Shown here piece by piece: positions 1 to 6,701 of a stretch of 14,773 nt of DNA. Under the pieces are notes generated by a model that ran no database searches, was not told the origin of the DNA, and saw only the letters and a program-made list of their open reading frames with translations. Origin of the DNA: Eubacteriales Family XIII. Incertae Sedis bacterium (GTDB lineage: Bacteria; Bacillota; Clostridia; Peptostreptococcales; Anaerovoracaceae); assembly GCA_031290715.1 (NCBI GenBank), contig JAITNA010000176.1, positions 1 through 14,773 of the forward strand. Reading direction: 5' to 3'. The position numbers were made by a program, and so were the translations under genes. Position 1 is the stretch's first letter. The number at the start of each line of letters is the position of its first letter.

Positions 1-425
1 TGAAATACGGAGCGAAATACGTCCTTGACCCGACGAAAGACGATGTGGAAGCGGCGGCGCAAAAGATCACGGGCGGCCGCGGCTTCGATGTATGTCTGGA
101 AGTTTCCGGCGTACCGAGCGCCGCCGAAACGCTGCTGAAGATCTCCGCGAAAAACGCGCGGGTCGTCTATGTCGCGCAGTATCCGCGGGACTACAACATG
201 CCGCTGAACCTCTACGATTCCCTCTATATGAAAGAATTGGATATCACGGGAACCTTCGTTTCGCCCTATACGTTCACGCGCACGGCGCAAATCATCGGGC
301 GGCTGAATCTCAGCGACCTCACCTCGCAGATCTTCCCGCTCGATGAAGTAGGGGCCGCTTTCGAAGCGCATTTGACCGGGAAATACCCGAAGATACTCGT
401 CCGGTGCAATCCTGATTTGGAATAG
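1..425 (+). CDS. Zinc-type medium-chain dehydrogenase/reductase, C-terminal part (5' truncated)
   Basis: The reading frame is open from base 3 to the TAG at 423-425 and gives about 140 residues, the C-terminal part of a protein that starts left of the window. The segment beginning KYGAKYVLDP, then GGRGFDVCLEVSG and later NARVVYVAQYP, matches the second half of the nucleotide-binding fold of medium-chain (sorbitol/threonine/alcohol-type) dehydrogenases. The ending, PLDEVGAAFEAHLTGKYPKILV, is the usual closing helix and strand of that family. The catalytic zinc site and the GxGxxG dinucleotide motif would lie upstream and cannot be seen. Such enzymes oxidise secondary alcohols or polyols with NAD(P)+; the substrate cannot be assigned here. 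It converges with a small minus-strand ORF only 11 bp away and has no visible link to the rest of the window. A GTG at 45 is internal, not the start. Confidence 0.85.
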   Translation, partial: KYGAKYVLDPTKDDVEAAAQKITGGRGFDVCLEVSGVPSAAETLLKISAKNARVVYVAQYPRDYNMPLNLYDSLYMKELDITGTFVSPYTFTRTAQIIGRLNLSDLTSQIFPLDEVGAAFEAHLTGKYPKILVRCNPDLE

Positions 426-436
426 GACGCCGCGGG

Positions 437-553
437 CTATTCTTCCTCGTCCGCGGCGCCGCCTTTGATCAGATACCATAGCGCCAAAAGCGTCGCGGCC
501 AGCGTTGTGAAATACACAATCACAGCAACTTTTTTCATCGCCTGCCTGCTCAT
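437..553 (-). CDS. Small single-pass membrane protein, 38 aa, unrecognised
   Basis: The ORF encodes 38 residues: basic start MSRQAMKK, one hydrophobic stretch from about residue 9 to 29 (VAVIVYFTTLAATLLALWYLI), and an acidic end (AADEEE). This is the layout of a small single-pass membrane protein, probably with the N-terminus cytoplasmic. The start is set by a near-perfect ribosome binding site, AAAGGAGG at 561-568, seven bases before ATG. A second ATG at 558-560 is in another frame and too close to that site. It lies 93 bp downstream of dgt on the same strand; the gap is AT-rich with a short imperfect hairpin (570-587) just before the ribosome binding site. I do not recognise a family and infer no function. 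The main support is the binding site plus the clean membrane-segment composition. Confidence 0.6.
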   Translation of the reverse strand: MSRQAMKKVAVIVYFTTLAATLLALWYLIKGGAADEEE

Positions 554-646
554 TGCCCATCCTCCTTTGCGGGAACGTTCGGTCCCGTTTTCATGATGTT
601 AATATAATAATTACAGTAATAAGTATAGTATCAGTATAGCATATTT

Positions 647-1639
647 TCAGCGCAAGCCTGTCCATGTTTCGCGCGCAAAACGGTCCGTCATGCTCGCGAT
701 GTGGTCCTTCACAATCTCAGCCGGACCGGATTCATCCGATAACAGTTTCGCGTATTCGATAGGAAGTTCTTCCGGGTGTGCGAGATAATAGTCGTACAGC
801 CCAAAGATGATTTCGTCGATATCGCGCCCGCCGTCCTCTTTTACGCGTTTGTTCAGGTATACGTTTTCAAATAAAAAACCGCGCAGCTCGTTCATGGCGG
901 CGCAATGCGCTTCGCTTTGAAGAATATCGGCTTTTCCGTCGCTGCTTTCGATCATATCCCGGATCAAGCTGTCGATTCGCTGGGTCGTCGTCGCCCCAAG
1001 CAGCGTGGTCGGCCCGGCAGGCAGGTCAGCCGCGGCGATGACGCCGCTCCGAAGCGCGTCGTCGATGTCGTGATTGATGTAGGCGATACGGTCGGCCGTT
1101 TTCACAACGCGCCCCTCGAGTGTCATAGGAATCCCCATGCCCGTGTGGTGCAAGATGCCGTCGCGCACCTCAGCCGTCAGATTCATCCCGCGGCGCGTGT
1201 CGTTGCTTTCGAGGACATCGACGACGCGCAGACTCTGCACATTGTGCCGGAATCCGCCCTCATGCCGCAGCGCCAACGCGTTTTCACCGATGTGCCCAAA
1301 CGGGGTATGCCCCAGATCGTGACCGAGCGCAATGGCCTCCGTCAAATCCTCATTGAGCCGCAGCGCCCGCGCGATGCTGCGCGCGATCTGCGACACCTCC
1401 AATGTATGCGTCAGCCGCGTCCGAAAATGATCCCCCTCGGGCGCGAGGAATACCTGTGTCTTGTGCATGAGCCTTCGGAACGCTTTCGCGTGGATGATCC
1501 GGTCGCGGTCGCGCTGAAAAACCGTCCGGTAGGCGCATTGCCCCTCCGCCCGCCGGCGGCCTTTTGAATCCCGCGCCTTCGCCGCATACTCCGACAGGAT
1601 TTCGTATTCTCTTTTTTCGGATTCATTTCGGTCAAGCAT
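647..1639 (-). CDS. dgt: dGTPase-like deoxynucleoside triphosphate triphosphohydrolase (HD domain)
   Basis: The 330-residue product belongs to the Dgt family of HD-domain hydrolases, which cut dNTPs (classically dGTP) into the deoxynucleoside and triphosphate. The metal-binding HD set is visible: H78 in RLTHTLEV, H107-D108 in ALGHDLGHTPFGH, and D183 in VKTADRIAYINHD. The start RDRIIHAKAFRRLMHKTQVF (residues 46-65) is also typical. I start it at the ATG at 1637-1639, giving MLDRNESEKREYE. This ATG shares its A with the dut stop codon (TAATG), implying translational coupling; a 24-residue upstream extension would lie wholly inside dut and lacks family resemblance. The length fits the shorter Gram-positive type. 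Placed after dut, it is likely part of nucleotide-pool housekeeping. True substrate preference, and whether it is dNTP-activated as in some homologues, cannot be read from sequence. Confidence 0.93.
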   Translation of the reverse strand: MLDRNESEKREYEILSEYAAKARDSKGRRRAEGQCAYRTVFQRDRDRIIHAKAFRRLMHKTQVFLAPEGDHFRTRLTHTLEVSQIARSIARALRLNEDLTEAIALGHDLGHTPFGHIGENALALRHEGGFRHNVQSLRVVDVLESNDTRRGMNLTAEVRDGILHHTGMGIPMTLEGRVVKTADRIAYINHDIDDALRSGVIAAADLPAGPTTLLGATTTQRIDSLIRDMIESSDGKADILQSEAHCAAMNELRGFLFENVYLNKRVKEDGGRDIDEIIFGLYDYYLAHPEELPIEYAKLLSDESGPAEIVKDHIASMTDRFARETWTGLR

Positions 1640-2076
1640 TACTCCGTCCCGGTATGCCCAAAACCTCCCGCGCCGCGCTCCGTTTCCGCCAAAGCGGAAA
1701 CCTTCTCCCATCGGCAGCGTTCATACCGGGCAAAGACAAGCTGCGCGATCCGATCCCCGTTTTGTACGGTATAGTCCGCTTCTCCGAGGTTGATCAGGGC
1801 GCACTGTATCTCTCCGCGATAATCGCTGTCGATCGTGCCGACGCCGTTGGCCAAGCCGATCCCGTGTTTTGCGGCAAGCCCGCTGCGTGCGCGTACCTGC
1901 GCCTCATAGCCGGGCGGCAGCTCCATGCGCAGCCCCGTCGGAATCAGCGCGCGCGTTCCGGGCGCCATTACAACCGGCGCATCAAGCAGAGCCCGCAAGT
2001 CCATGCCCGCGGAACCCTCTGTTTCATACTGCGGCAAAGACCCCTCCGCGGTCACGCGAATCAGGATTTCTTCCAT
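1639..2076 (-). CDS. dut: dUTP diphosphatase (dUTPase)
   Basis: This cytosolic enzyme converts dUTP to dUMP and pyrophosphate, keeping uracil out of DNA and feeding dTMP synthesis. All five motifs of the trimeric dUTPase family are present over 145 residues: AGMDLRA (23-29), RSGLA (64-68), GTIDSDYRGEI (80-90, catalytic Asp D83), GDRIAQLVF (107-115) and the C-terminal P-loop-like RGAGGFGHTG (134-143). I chose the ATG at 2074-2076, which gives the family's usual start (MEEILIRV) and length. Longer forms from TTG codons at 2097 or 2091 are open; the first overlaps the M16 peptidase stop codon. None of these starts has a strong ribosome binding site, so coupling to the upstream gene is likely. 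The stop TAA (1639-1641) overlaps the dgt start by one base. Confidence 0.96.
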   Translation of the reverse strand: MEEILIRVTAEGSLPQYETEGSAGMDLRALLDAPVVMAPGTRALIPTGLRMELPPGYEAQVRARSGLAAKHGIGLANGVGTIDSDYRGEIQCALINLGEADYTVQNGDRIAQLVFARYERCRWEKVSALAETERGAGGFGHTGTE

Positions 2077-2093
2077 CGGTACCGCTTTCAAAC

Positions 2094-3341
2094 TCAACCG
2101 AGCAAACGATCCAGATCGACCGGCTGCCCGCCGATAACGACCGCCGAATACTTGCTCAGATCCGCAAACCGGGCCGCGATCCTGCGCACATCCTCGCCGG
2201 TGATGCTGTCAATCTTTGCAAGGATCTCTTCATCCGTGATGATACGGTCGAGCAGGATCATATTGCGTCCGATCGTGAACATTCGGGAACTGTTGCTTTC
2301 GCCGCGGAAGACAAAGCCTCCCTTATACTGCTCCTTGACGCGCGACAGCTCTTCCTCATGCACGCCGTCCTCGGCAAGCTTTACGATCACGTCCTTCATC
2401 GCGCCCAAAGCGGCCGTCAGCTTGTCGTGGGCCACCCCCGCGTAGATCACGAATTGCCCGTCCTCGACATAGGGCGCATCCGCCGAGTAGACGGAATAAG
2501 CAAGGCCTTTCTCCTCGCGAACCGCTGTGAACAAGCGGGAGCTCATGCCGCCGCCCAGAATCGCGGAATAGAGATTGAGGGCGTAGACGTCGTCGTCAAG
2601 GAATTTCAATCCATTCGTCCCCAAAAACAGATGTGTCTGCTCGATCTCCCGTATGGTACACTCCCGCTGCGGGCCGGCGCTGCCCGGCGTATAGCTGCGC
2701 GGCGCCGTAACAACGCTCGCGAACGCGCCGAATCCGGCTTCCAATTTCTCGCGCAGGGCTTCCTCGTCGAACATGCCCGAGCAGCTGATTACGATCGAAT
2801 CGGCCGTGTAGCGCTCCGCCATATAGCCCAGCATATCGTCCCGCGTGATTGCGGATACGCTGTCGCGCGTCCCGATAACGCGCCGTTCCAATTCCGACCC
2901 CCGGAAGATCGACTCTGTGATCAAGTCGCTCCCCCAGTCGTCCGGCACGTCCTCGACCATCTTCATTTCCTCAATAATGACCTGCCTTTCCTTGTCTATC
3001 TCCGCTTGGTCAAAGAGGGAATTCGTCATAATATCCGAAAGCACATCAATGCTGGCGAAGAGATTGGATGACAGGGATTTGACATAATAGCATGTCGCTT
3101 CCCGGCCTGTGAACGCGTTGATGCTGCCGCCGAGTTTCTCGATATCCCCGGGAATCTGCCGATATCCGCGCGTCTTGGTACCCTTGAACAGCATATGTTC
3201 GATGAAATGGGAAATCCCGCCGTGCCGCGCCTCGTCGACGGAGCCCGCGCGTACAAAGATACCGACCGTAGCCGAAGCGTTATGCGGCAGATTTTCCGTC
3301 ACCACGACAACGCCGTTTGAAAGTTTGTACTGTTTGATCAA
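2094..3341 (-). CDS. mlpA: M16 (pitrilysin/MPP-like) zinc peptidase
   Basis: The 415-residue protein has the inverted zinc-peptidase motif HFIEH at residues 45-49, with the third zinc ligand expected in VIIEE (E124/E125). The following QTHLFLG and the GGGMSSRLFTAVREEKGLAYSVYS stretch are hallmarks of the second half of M16B peptidases, relatives of the mitochondrial processing peptidase beta subunit. In Bacillus subtilis the homologue mlpA (ymxG) also follows pnpA, so the position supports the call. No signal peptide is seen, so a cytosolic peptidase is likely; its substrate is unknown. The start is TTG at 3339-3341 (MIKQYKLSNG after initiation), preceded by GGGGG nine bases upstream (3351-3355). 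The non-ATG start may lower expression relative to pnp. It ends by overlapping possible early dut starts. Confidence 0.93.
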   Translation of the reverse strand: MIKQYKLSNGVVVVTENLPHNASATVGIFVRAGSVDEARHGGISHFIEHMLFKGTKTRGYRQIPGDIEKLGGSINAFTGREATCYYVKSLSSNLFASIDVLSDIMTNSLFDQAEIDKERQVIIEEMKMVEDVPDDWGSDLITESIFRGSELERRVIGTRDSVSAITRDDMLGYMAERYTADSIVISCSGMFDEEALREKLEAGFGAFASVVTAPRSYTPGSAGPQRECTIREIEQTHLFLGTNGLKFLDDDVYALNLYSAILGGGMSSRLFTAVREEKGLAYSVYSADAPYVEDGQFVIYAGVAHDKLTAALGAMKDVIVKLAEDGVHEEELSRVKEQYKGGFVFRGESNSSRMFTIGRNMILLDRIITDEEILAKIDSITGEDVRRIAARFADLSKYSAVVIGGQPVDLDRLLG

Positions 3342-3409
3342 TATATTTTACCCCCGATCTATTTTCTATGATTCAATAACATCGTTCTATTGCGCTATAA
3401 GCTCTCGCG

Positions 3410-5500
3410 TTACAGCAGCGCCTTTCTTGAAAGGCTGATTTTGCCGGAACGCTCGTCGATACCCTTGACGGTGACCTGAACCTTGTCGCCGATGTTCATC
3501 ACGTCCTCGACGCGGTTCACACGATGATTTTCCATTTCCGAGATGTGAAGAAGGCCTTCCTTCCCGGGTAGGATCTCCACGAAAGCGCCGAATTCCTTGA
3601 TGCCTGTGACCGTACCGTCGTAGACCTCTCCGAGCTCGGGTACTTTCAGCAGCATTTCGATCATCTGGATGGCTCTTTCCATACCATCCGGCTCGACGGC
3701 CGCGATGGAAATAAGGCCCGTGTCGTCGATATCGATCTTGACGCCCGTTTCGGCGATAATGCCGTTGATTGTCTTGCCGCCCTTGCCGACGATGGTACCG
3801 ATGTCCTCGGGATCGATCTGGATCGACTCGATACGCGGCGCGTATGGCGACAGCGATTCGCGCGGCGCGCTGATCTCTTCCTGCATTTGGCTGAGAATAT
3901 ACGCCCGGCCTTCATGCGCCTGCATGATCGCTTGCTGCAGGATTTCGCGGGAAAGTCCGTGAACCTTGATATCCATCTGAAGAGCCGTAATGCCCTTCGG
4001 CGTTCCCGCGACCTTGAAATCCATATCGCCGTAGTGATCCTCAAGCCCTTGGATGTCTGTCAAAATAGCGACCTTGCCGTCCTCGCCCTGAATCAGCCCC
4101 ATCGCGACGCCGGACACAGCCGACTTGATCGGCACCCCCGCGTCCATGAGCGACAGCGAACTGCCGCAGACAGACGCCTGCGAAGAACTGCCGTTGGAGG
4201 AAAGGACCTCCGATACGACGCGGATGGCATAGGGAAACTCCTCCTCCGTGGGAAGTACGGGAATCAGCGCGCGTTCCGCGAGGGCGCCATGCCCGATCTC
4301 GCGCCGTCCGGGGCTGCGCATCGGCTTCGTTTCCCCGACGGAATAAGGCGGGAAATTGTAATGGTGCATGTAGCGTTTGCCCGTTTCGTCGCCGATACCG
4401 TCAATGGTCTGGGACTCTCTGAGCGGCGCCAGCGTTGTGACGGAAAGAGCCTGTGTCTGTCCCCGCTTGAACAGGCCGGAACCGTGCGTCCGCGGCAAAA
4501 ATCCCGTTTCGCACCAAATTTGGCGAATTTCCGTGGTCTTTCGCCCATCCGGACGAACGCCTTCCTCGAGAATCATCTTGCGGAACCGCGCGTCAAGCAG
4601 TTCCTCGCACACCGACGCGATCTGTTTGGCGGACTCGGGATAGCGCTCCGCAAGCAATTCCTGCACCGCTTTTTCCGTTTCCTTGATACGCGCCTGTTGG
4701 TCGGCCCTTTCAAAGATATGCAGCGCTTCGTCCAATTTGGGTACCGCAAATTCGGAAATCTCGCGGTAGAGCTCCTCGGGGACAGGATTGACCGGCGGCT
4801 CATATTTTTCCTTGCCGATTTCCGAAACGATGCCGTCGATGAAATCAACAATCTTTTGGATTTCCTCATGCCCGGCGAACAGCACTTCGAGCACGAGGTC
4901 CTCTTCGACCTCGTTCGCGCCCGCTTCGACCATCATGATCGCCTCGCGCGTCCCGGAAATCGTCAGTGACAATTCGCTGACCTGACGCTGCGCAAGCGTC
5001 GGATTCACAACAGGCTTCCCCTCAATAAGGCCCATAATGACGGAGCCTGTCGGCCCCGCGAACGGGATATCCGAGATCGAGAGCGCGATGGAGGAACCGA
5101 TCATAGCCGCCACCTCGGGCGAACAGTCCGGATCCACGCAGAGTATCGCCGCCACGACCTGAACGTCATTGAAGAACCCGCTCGGGAACAAGGGCCTGAG
5201 CGGCCGGTCCATGAGCCGCGCGCTCAAAGTCGCCTTCTCCGAGGGCCGGCCCTCGCGTTTGATGAAACCTCCCGGGATTTTGCCCGCCGCGTACATCTTT
5301 TCTTCGTATTCGCAGGTAAGCGGGAAAAAATCCTGATTTTCGCGGGGCTGTTTTGCCATACACGCGGTCACATTGACGACCGTTTCCCCGTATCGGACCG
5401 TCACCGCCCCGTTGGCCTGTTCCGCCAACTTGCCGATCTCAATCTGCAAAAGCCTTCCCCCGAGCGCCGTCTTGAATGTCTTGTAGTCTGTAAATCTCAT
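3410..5500 (-). CDS. pnp: Polyribonucleotide nucleotidyltransferase (PNPase)
   Basis: PNPase degrades RNA 3' to 5' using phosphate, as a trimer in the cytosol, and in many bacteria is part of the degradosome. The 696 residues show the full architecture: first RNase PH-like core (about 10-140, with SARLMDRPLRPLFP at 93-106), an all-alpha linker (about 240-310), second RNase PH-like core (about 315-540), then KH domain (about 555-615, with GKGG at 572-575) and S1 domain (about 622-692, KEFGAFVEILPGKEGLLHISEM). The catalytic segment around GLEDHYGDMDFKVAGT carries D488 and D494, which by their six-residue spacing align with the metal-binding aspartates of the E. coli enzyme. The start is ATG with AGAGGA five bases upstream. 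It follows rpsO after a hairpin, the classic rpsO-pnp arrangement. Confidence 0.98.
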   Translation of the reverse strand: MRFTDYKTFKTALGGRLLQIEIGKLAEQANGAVTVRYGETVVNVTACMAKQPRENQDFFPLTCEYEEKMYAAGKIPGGFIKREGRPSEKATLSARLMDRPLRPLFPSGFFNDVQVVAAILCVDPDCSPEVAAMIGSSIALSISDIPFAGPTGSVIMGLIEGKPVVNPTLAQRQVSELSLTISGTREAIMMVEAGANEVEEDLVLEVLFAGHEEIQKIVDFIDGIVSEIGKEKYEPPVNPVPEELYREISEFAVPKLDEALHIFERADQQARIKETEKAVQELLAERYPESAKQIASVCEELLDARFRKMILEEGVRPDGRKTTEIRQIWCETGFLPRTHGSGLFKRGQTQALSVTTLAPLRESQTIDGIGDETGKRYMHHYNFPPYSVGETKPMRSPGRREIGHGALAERALIPVLPTEEEFPYAIRVVSEVLSSNGSSSQASVCGSSLSLMDAGVPIKSAVSGVAMGLIQGEDGKVAILTDIQGLEDHYGDMDFKVAGTPKGITALQMDIKVHGLSREILQQAIMQAHEGRAYILSQMQEEISAPRESLSPYAPRIESIQIDPEDIGTIVGKGGKTINGIIAETGVKIDIDDTGLISIAAVEPDGMERAIQMIEMLLKVPELGEVYDGTVTGIKEFGAFVEILPGKEGLLHISEMENHRVNRVEDVMNIGDKVQVTVKGIDERSGKISLSRKALL

Positions 5501-5530
5501 TTCAATCCTCTTTCTTTCCTCAAAAACTTC

Positions 5531-5559
5531 CTATTACCGCTTCTTTCACCGATTATCAA
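5531..5559 (-). promoter_or_regulatory. Weak candidate internal promoter for pnp
   Basis: On the minus strand TTGATA (5554-5559) and TAATAG (5531-5536) are separated by 17 bp, just after the rpsO hairpin and about 30 bp before the pnp start. The -35 is good (5/6) but the -10 is poor (3/6). It would give pnp transcription independent of the rpsO promoter, as is known in E. coli. This is inference from spacing only. Confidence 0.3.
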
Positions 5560-5587
5560 TAAACAAAGACGAGGCCGGCCCCGTCTT
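5553..5587 (-). terminator. Intercistronic hairpin after rpsO (terminator or attenuator)
   Basis: In the minus-strand RNA, bases 5587 to 5566 form a 9-bp stem (AAGACG paired with CGUCUU, then a G-U and two G-C pairs) closed by a CCGG tetraloop. It is followed by a U-rich tail (UGUUUAUU). The G-U pair becomes an A-C mismatch on the plus strand, so the hairpin is better in the rpsO-pnp direction. It probably lets part of transcription stop after rpsO and part continue into pnp. Confidence 0.6.
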
Positions 5588-5608
5588 GTGTTCGTTGCCG
5601 CATTCGCG

Positions 5609-5875
5609 CTATTTCCTCAGGCCGAGCCGCGCAATGAGCGTTCTGTAGCGCTCGATATCCTTCGCCTTGAGATAGTTGAGCAGATTTCGCCGCTGTCCGA
5701 CCATCTTCAAAAGGCCCCGCCGCGAGTGGTGATCCTTGTGGTGAATCTTCAGGTGCTCATTCAGATCGTTGATCCGGTAGGTGAGAATGGCCACCTGCAC
5801 CTCGGGCGACCCCGTATCGTCCGTTTTCGTCTGATACTCTGCAATAATTTCCTGTTTTTTTGCCTGATCGATCAT
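5609..5875 (-). CDS. rpsO: 30S ribosomal protein S15
   Basis: S15 is a primary 16S rRNA-binding protein of the small-subunit platform and helps form an intersubunit bridge. The 88 residues match the family length. Conserved stretches include DTGSPEVQVAILTYRI (residues 20-35), LKIHHKDHHSRRGLLKMVGQRRNLLNYL (42-69) and the ending YRTLIARLGLRK. The start is the ATG at 5873-5875, six bases after the ribosome binding site at 5882-5889 (AAAGGAGA in RNA sense). An in-frame ATG at 5893 would place that ribosome binding site inside the gene and is rejected. The gene has its own strong promoter and a leader of about 100 nt, and is followed by a hairpin and pnp. Confidence 0.98.
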   Translation of the reverse strand: MIDQAKKQEIIAEYQTKTDDTGSPEVQVAILTYRINDLNEHLKIHHKDHHSRRGLLKMVGQRRNLLNYLKAKDIERYRTLIARLGLRK

Positions 5876-5973
5876 TTTTGCTCTCCTTTGCATACCGCTG
5901 CCCTGTTGCCGAGTCCCCGCCGGAGTGTCGAAGGACGCAGCAAAGGCGCCAATTTTCCGTTGCCAACCGCAAC
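5876..5973 (-). promoter_or_regulatory. rpsO 5' leader with possible alternative hairpins
   Basis: The predicted rpsO transcript starts near 5973, leaving a leader of about 98 nt, long for a single small protein gene. Near its 5' end GTTGC-GGTTG-GCAAC can form a small stem-loop. A second GGCAAC closer to the ribosome binding site could pair with the same GTTGC, giving a competing fold. S15 represses its own mRNA through structured leaders in several bacterial groups (established), with little sequence conservation between them. That this leader does the same is inference; no known S15 motif was identified. Confidence 0.35.
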
Positions 5974-5979
5974 TGCACT

Positions 5980-6008
5980 ATTGTATCATCACCCGCCCGC
6001 ACTTGCAA
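5980..6008 (-). promoter_or_regulatory. Strong sigma-A-type promoter of rpsO
   Basis: On the minus strand TTGCAA (-35, 6003-6008) is followed after exactly 17 bp by TACAAT (-10, 5980-5985), with a TG dinucleotide one base before the -10 (extended -10, TGATACAAT). Immediately upstream of the -35 lie A/T tracts (6009-6042) resembling an UP element. Transcription would begin near 5973. Confidence 0.8.
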
Positions 6009-6042
6009 TGAAAATTTTACCAATCATCGGAAAATTTTTCCA
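6009..6042. repeat. Paired A/T-rich palindromes between divergent promoters
   Basis: Two related inverted repeats lie close together: one centred on GAAAATTTTAC near 6010-6020 and a near-perfect one, GGAAAATTTTTCC, at about 6030-6042. They sit between the rpsO -35 and the trmL -35. They may act as an UP element for rpsO or as a binding site for a regulator of one or both genes; the sequence cannot decide. Confidence 0.4.
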
Positions 6043-6054
6043 ACCCAACCCCTG

Positions 6055-6083
6055 TTGACTTTCCTCCAAAAGCATGTTTGAAT
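6055..6083 (+). promoter_or_regulatory. Candidate promoter of trmL, spaced for a leaderless mRNA
   Basis: TTGACT (6055-6060) and TTGAAT (6078-6083) are separated by 17 bp on the plus strand. The -35 is 5/6 and the -10 is 4/6 to consensus. The A of the ATG at 6090 lies seven bases after the -10, where transcription would start, so the mRNA could begin at or within a few bases of the start codon. No Shine-Dalgarno is visible upstream of either candidate ATG. Confidence 0.45.
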
Positions 6084-6089
6084 TTGTGC

Positions 6090-6581
6090 ATGGATATGTC
6101 GCACTCGTTCAAACCATTTCATATTGTACTCGTAGAGCCTGAAATCCCGCCGAACACGGGCAACATCGCCCGCACCTGCGCCGCGACGGGCACGCACCTT
6201 CATCTGGTGGCCCCGCTGGGCTTCGAGGTCAGCGACCGTTCCGTGCGCCGCGCCGGCCTTGATTATTGGCCCTATGTCAAACTGCACCGCCACGACAGCC
6301 TTGACGCGTTTTTGCGGGACTGCGCCGGTGCCCCCCTATATTTTGTTTCTACGAAAGGCAAGCAAAACCACGCGGACGTCAGATATGAGGACGGGGCGAT
6401 GCTCGTGTTCGGAAAAGAAACAAAAGGGCTGCCGGAAAACCTGCTCAAAACGCAAGAAGACCGCACGATCCGTATCCCCATGCTCGGGGATGAACATTTG
6501 CGTTCCCTCAACTTAGCCAATTCAGCCGCCATCGTCCTCTACGAAGCGCTGCGCCAAAAATCTTTTTTGAACTTGCAGTGA
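6090..6581 (+). CDS. trmL: tRNA (cytidine/uridine-34 2'-O)-methyltransferase, TrmL/CspR family
   Basis: The 163-residue protein is a minimal SPOUT methyltransferase of the TrmL (YibK/CspR) family, which methylates the 2'-OH of wobble nucleotide 34 in certain leucine tRNAs with S-adenosylmethionine. Family motifs are clear: the N-terminal VLVEPEIPPNTGNIARTCAA (residues 13-32), LVFGKETKGLP (105-115), and near the C-terminus IPMLGDEHLRSLNLANSAAI followed by VLYEALRQ, the trefoil-knot SAM site. Starts are possible at ATG 6090, ATG 6096 or TTG 6078; the TTG overlaps the predicted -10. None has a Shine-Dalgarno, so the exact start is uncertain. It is the only complete plus-strand gene here, divergent from rpsO and convergent with rseP. 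Confidence 0.93.
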   Translation: MDMSHSFKPFHIVLVEPEIPPNTGNIARTCAATGTHLHLVAPLGFEVSDRSVRRAGLDYWPYVKLHRHDSLDAFLRDCAGAPLYFVSTKGKQNHADVRYEDGAMLVFGKETKGLPENLLKTQEDRTIRIPMLGDEHLRSLNLANSAAIVLYEALRQKSFLNLQ

Positions 6582-6614
6582 GCCTACTCTTCGGAAGGGA
6601 TTATTCAGGCGCGA

Positions 6615-6652
6615 TCAGCCGTAGCTTGCACTGCGGCTGAAGCCGCGCAAGC
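6615..6652. repeat. Hairpin element related to the insert inside dxr
   Basis: Just after trmL, GCTTGC (6624-6629) pairs with GCAAGC (6647-6652), and inside them GCGGC (6633-6637) pairs with GCCGC (6642-6646) around a TGAA loop. From 6615 the sequence matches the dxr-internal segment starting at 8585 at about 29 of 35 positions by eye. This suggests a dispersed repeat rather than a gene-specific terminator. No T-tract follows on the plus strand. Confidence 0.55.
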
Positions 6653-6661
6653 CTGGCAGAC

Positions 6662-6699
6662 GTCCTACCATCAATTTGCTTCGCAAATTGGGTTAGGAC
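6662..6699. terminator. Long inverted repeat in the trmL-rseP convergent gap
   Basis: CAATTTGC (6672-6679) pairs perfectly with GCAAATTG (6683-6690) around a 3-base loop, and GTCCTA (6662-6667) pairs with TAGGAC (6694-6699) outside an imperfect middle. It lies 2 bp beyond the rseP stop codon and 80 bp after trmL, between convergent genes. It may end transcription from both sides, but neither strand has a T-run, so a repeat element is an alternative. Confidence 0.4.
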
Positions 6700-6701
6700 T
6701 G

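Noticed and set aside
426..460. Possible bidirectional terminator between the dehydrogenase and the 38-aa ORF
   Set aside because: An 8-bp GC stem (428-435 with 451-458) exists, but the loop is 15 bases, it overlaps the small ORF, and no T-tract follows on either strand.
554..646. Promoter for the 38-aa membrane protein
   Set aside because: Several TATACT-like hexamers occur on the minus strand, but none has an acceptable -35 at 16-18 bp.
1869..3071. Plus-strand ORF of 400 codons opposite the M16 peptidase
   Set aside because: Antisense shadow of a confirmed gene in a GC-rich genome; no motifs.
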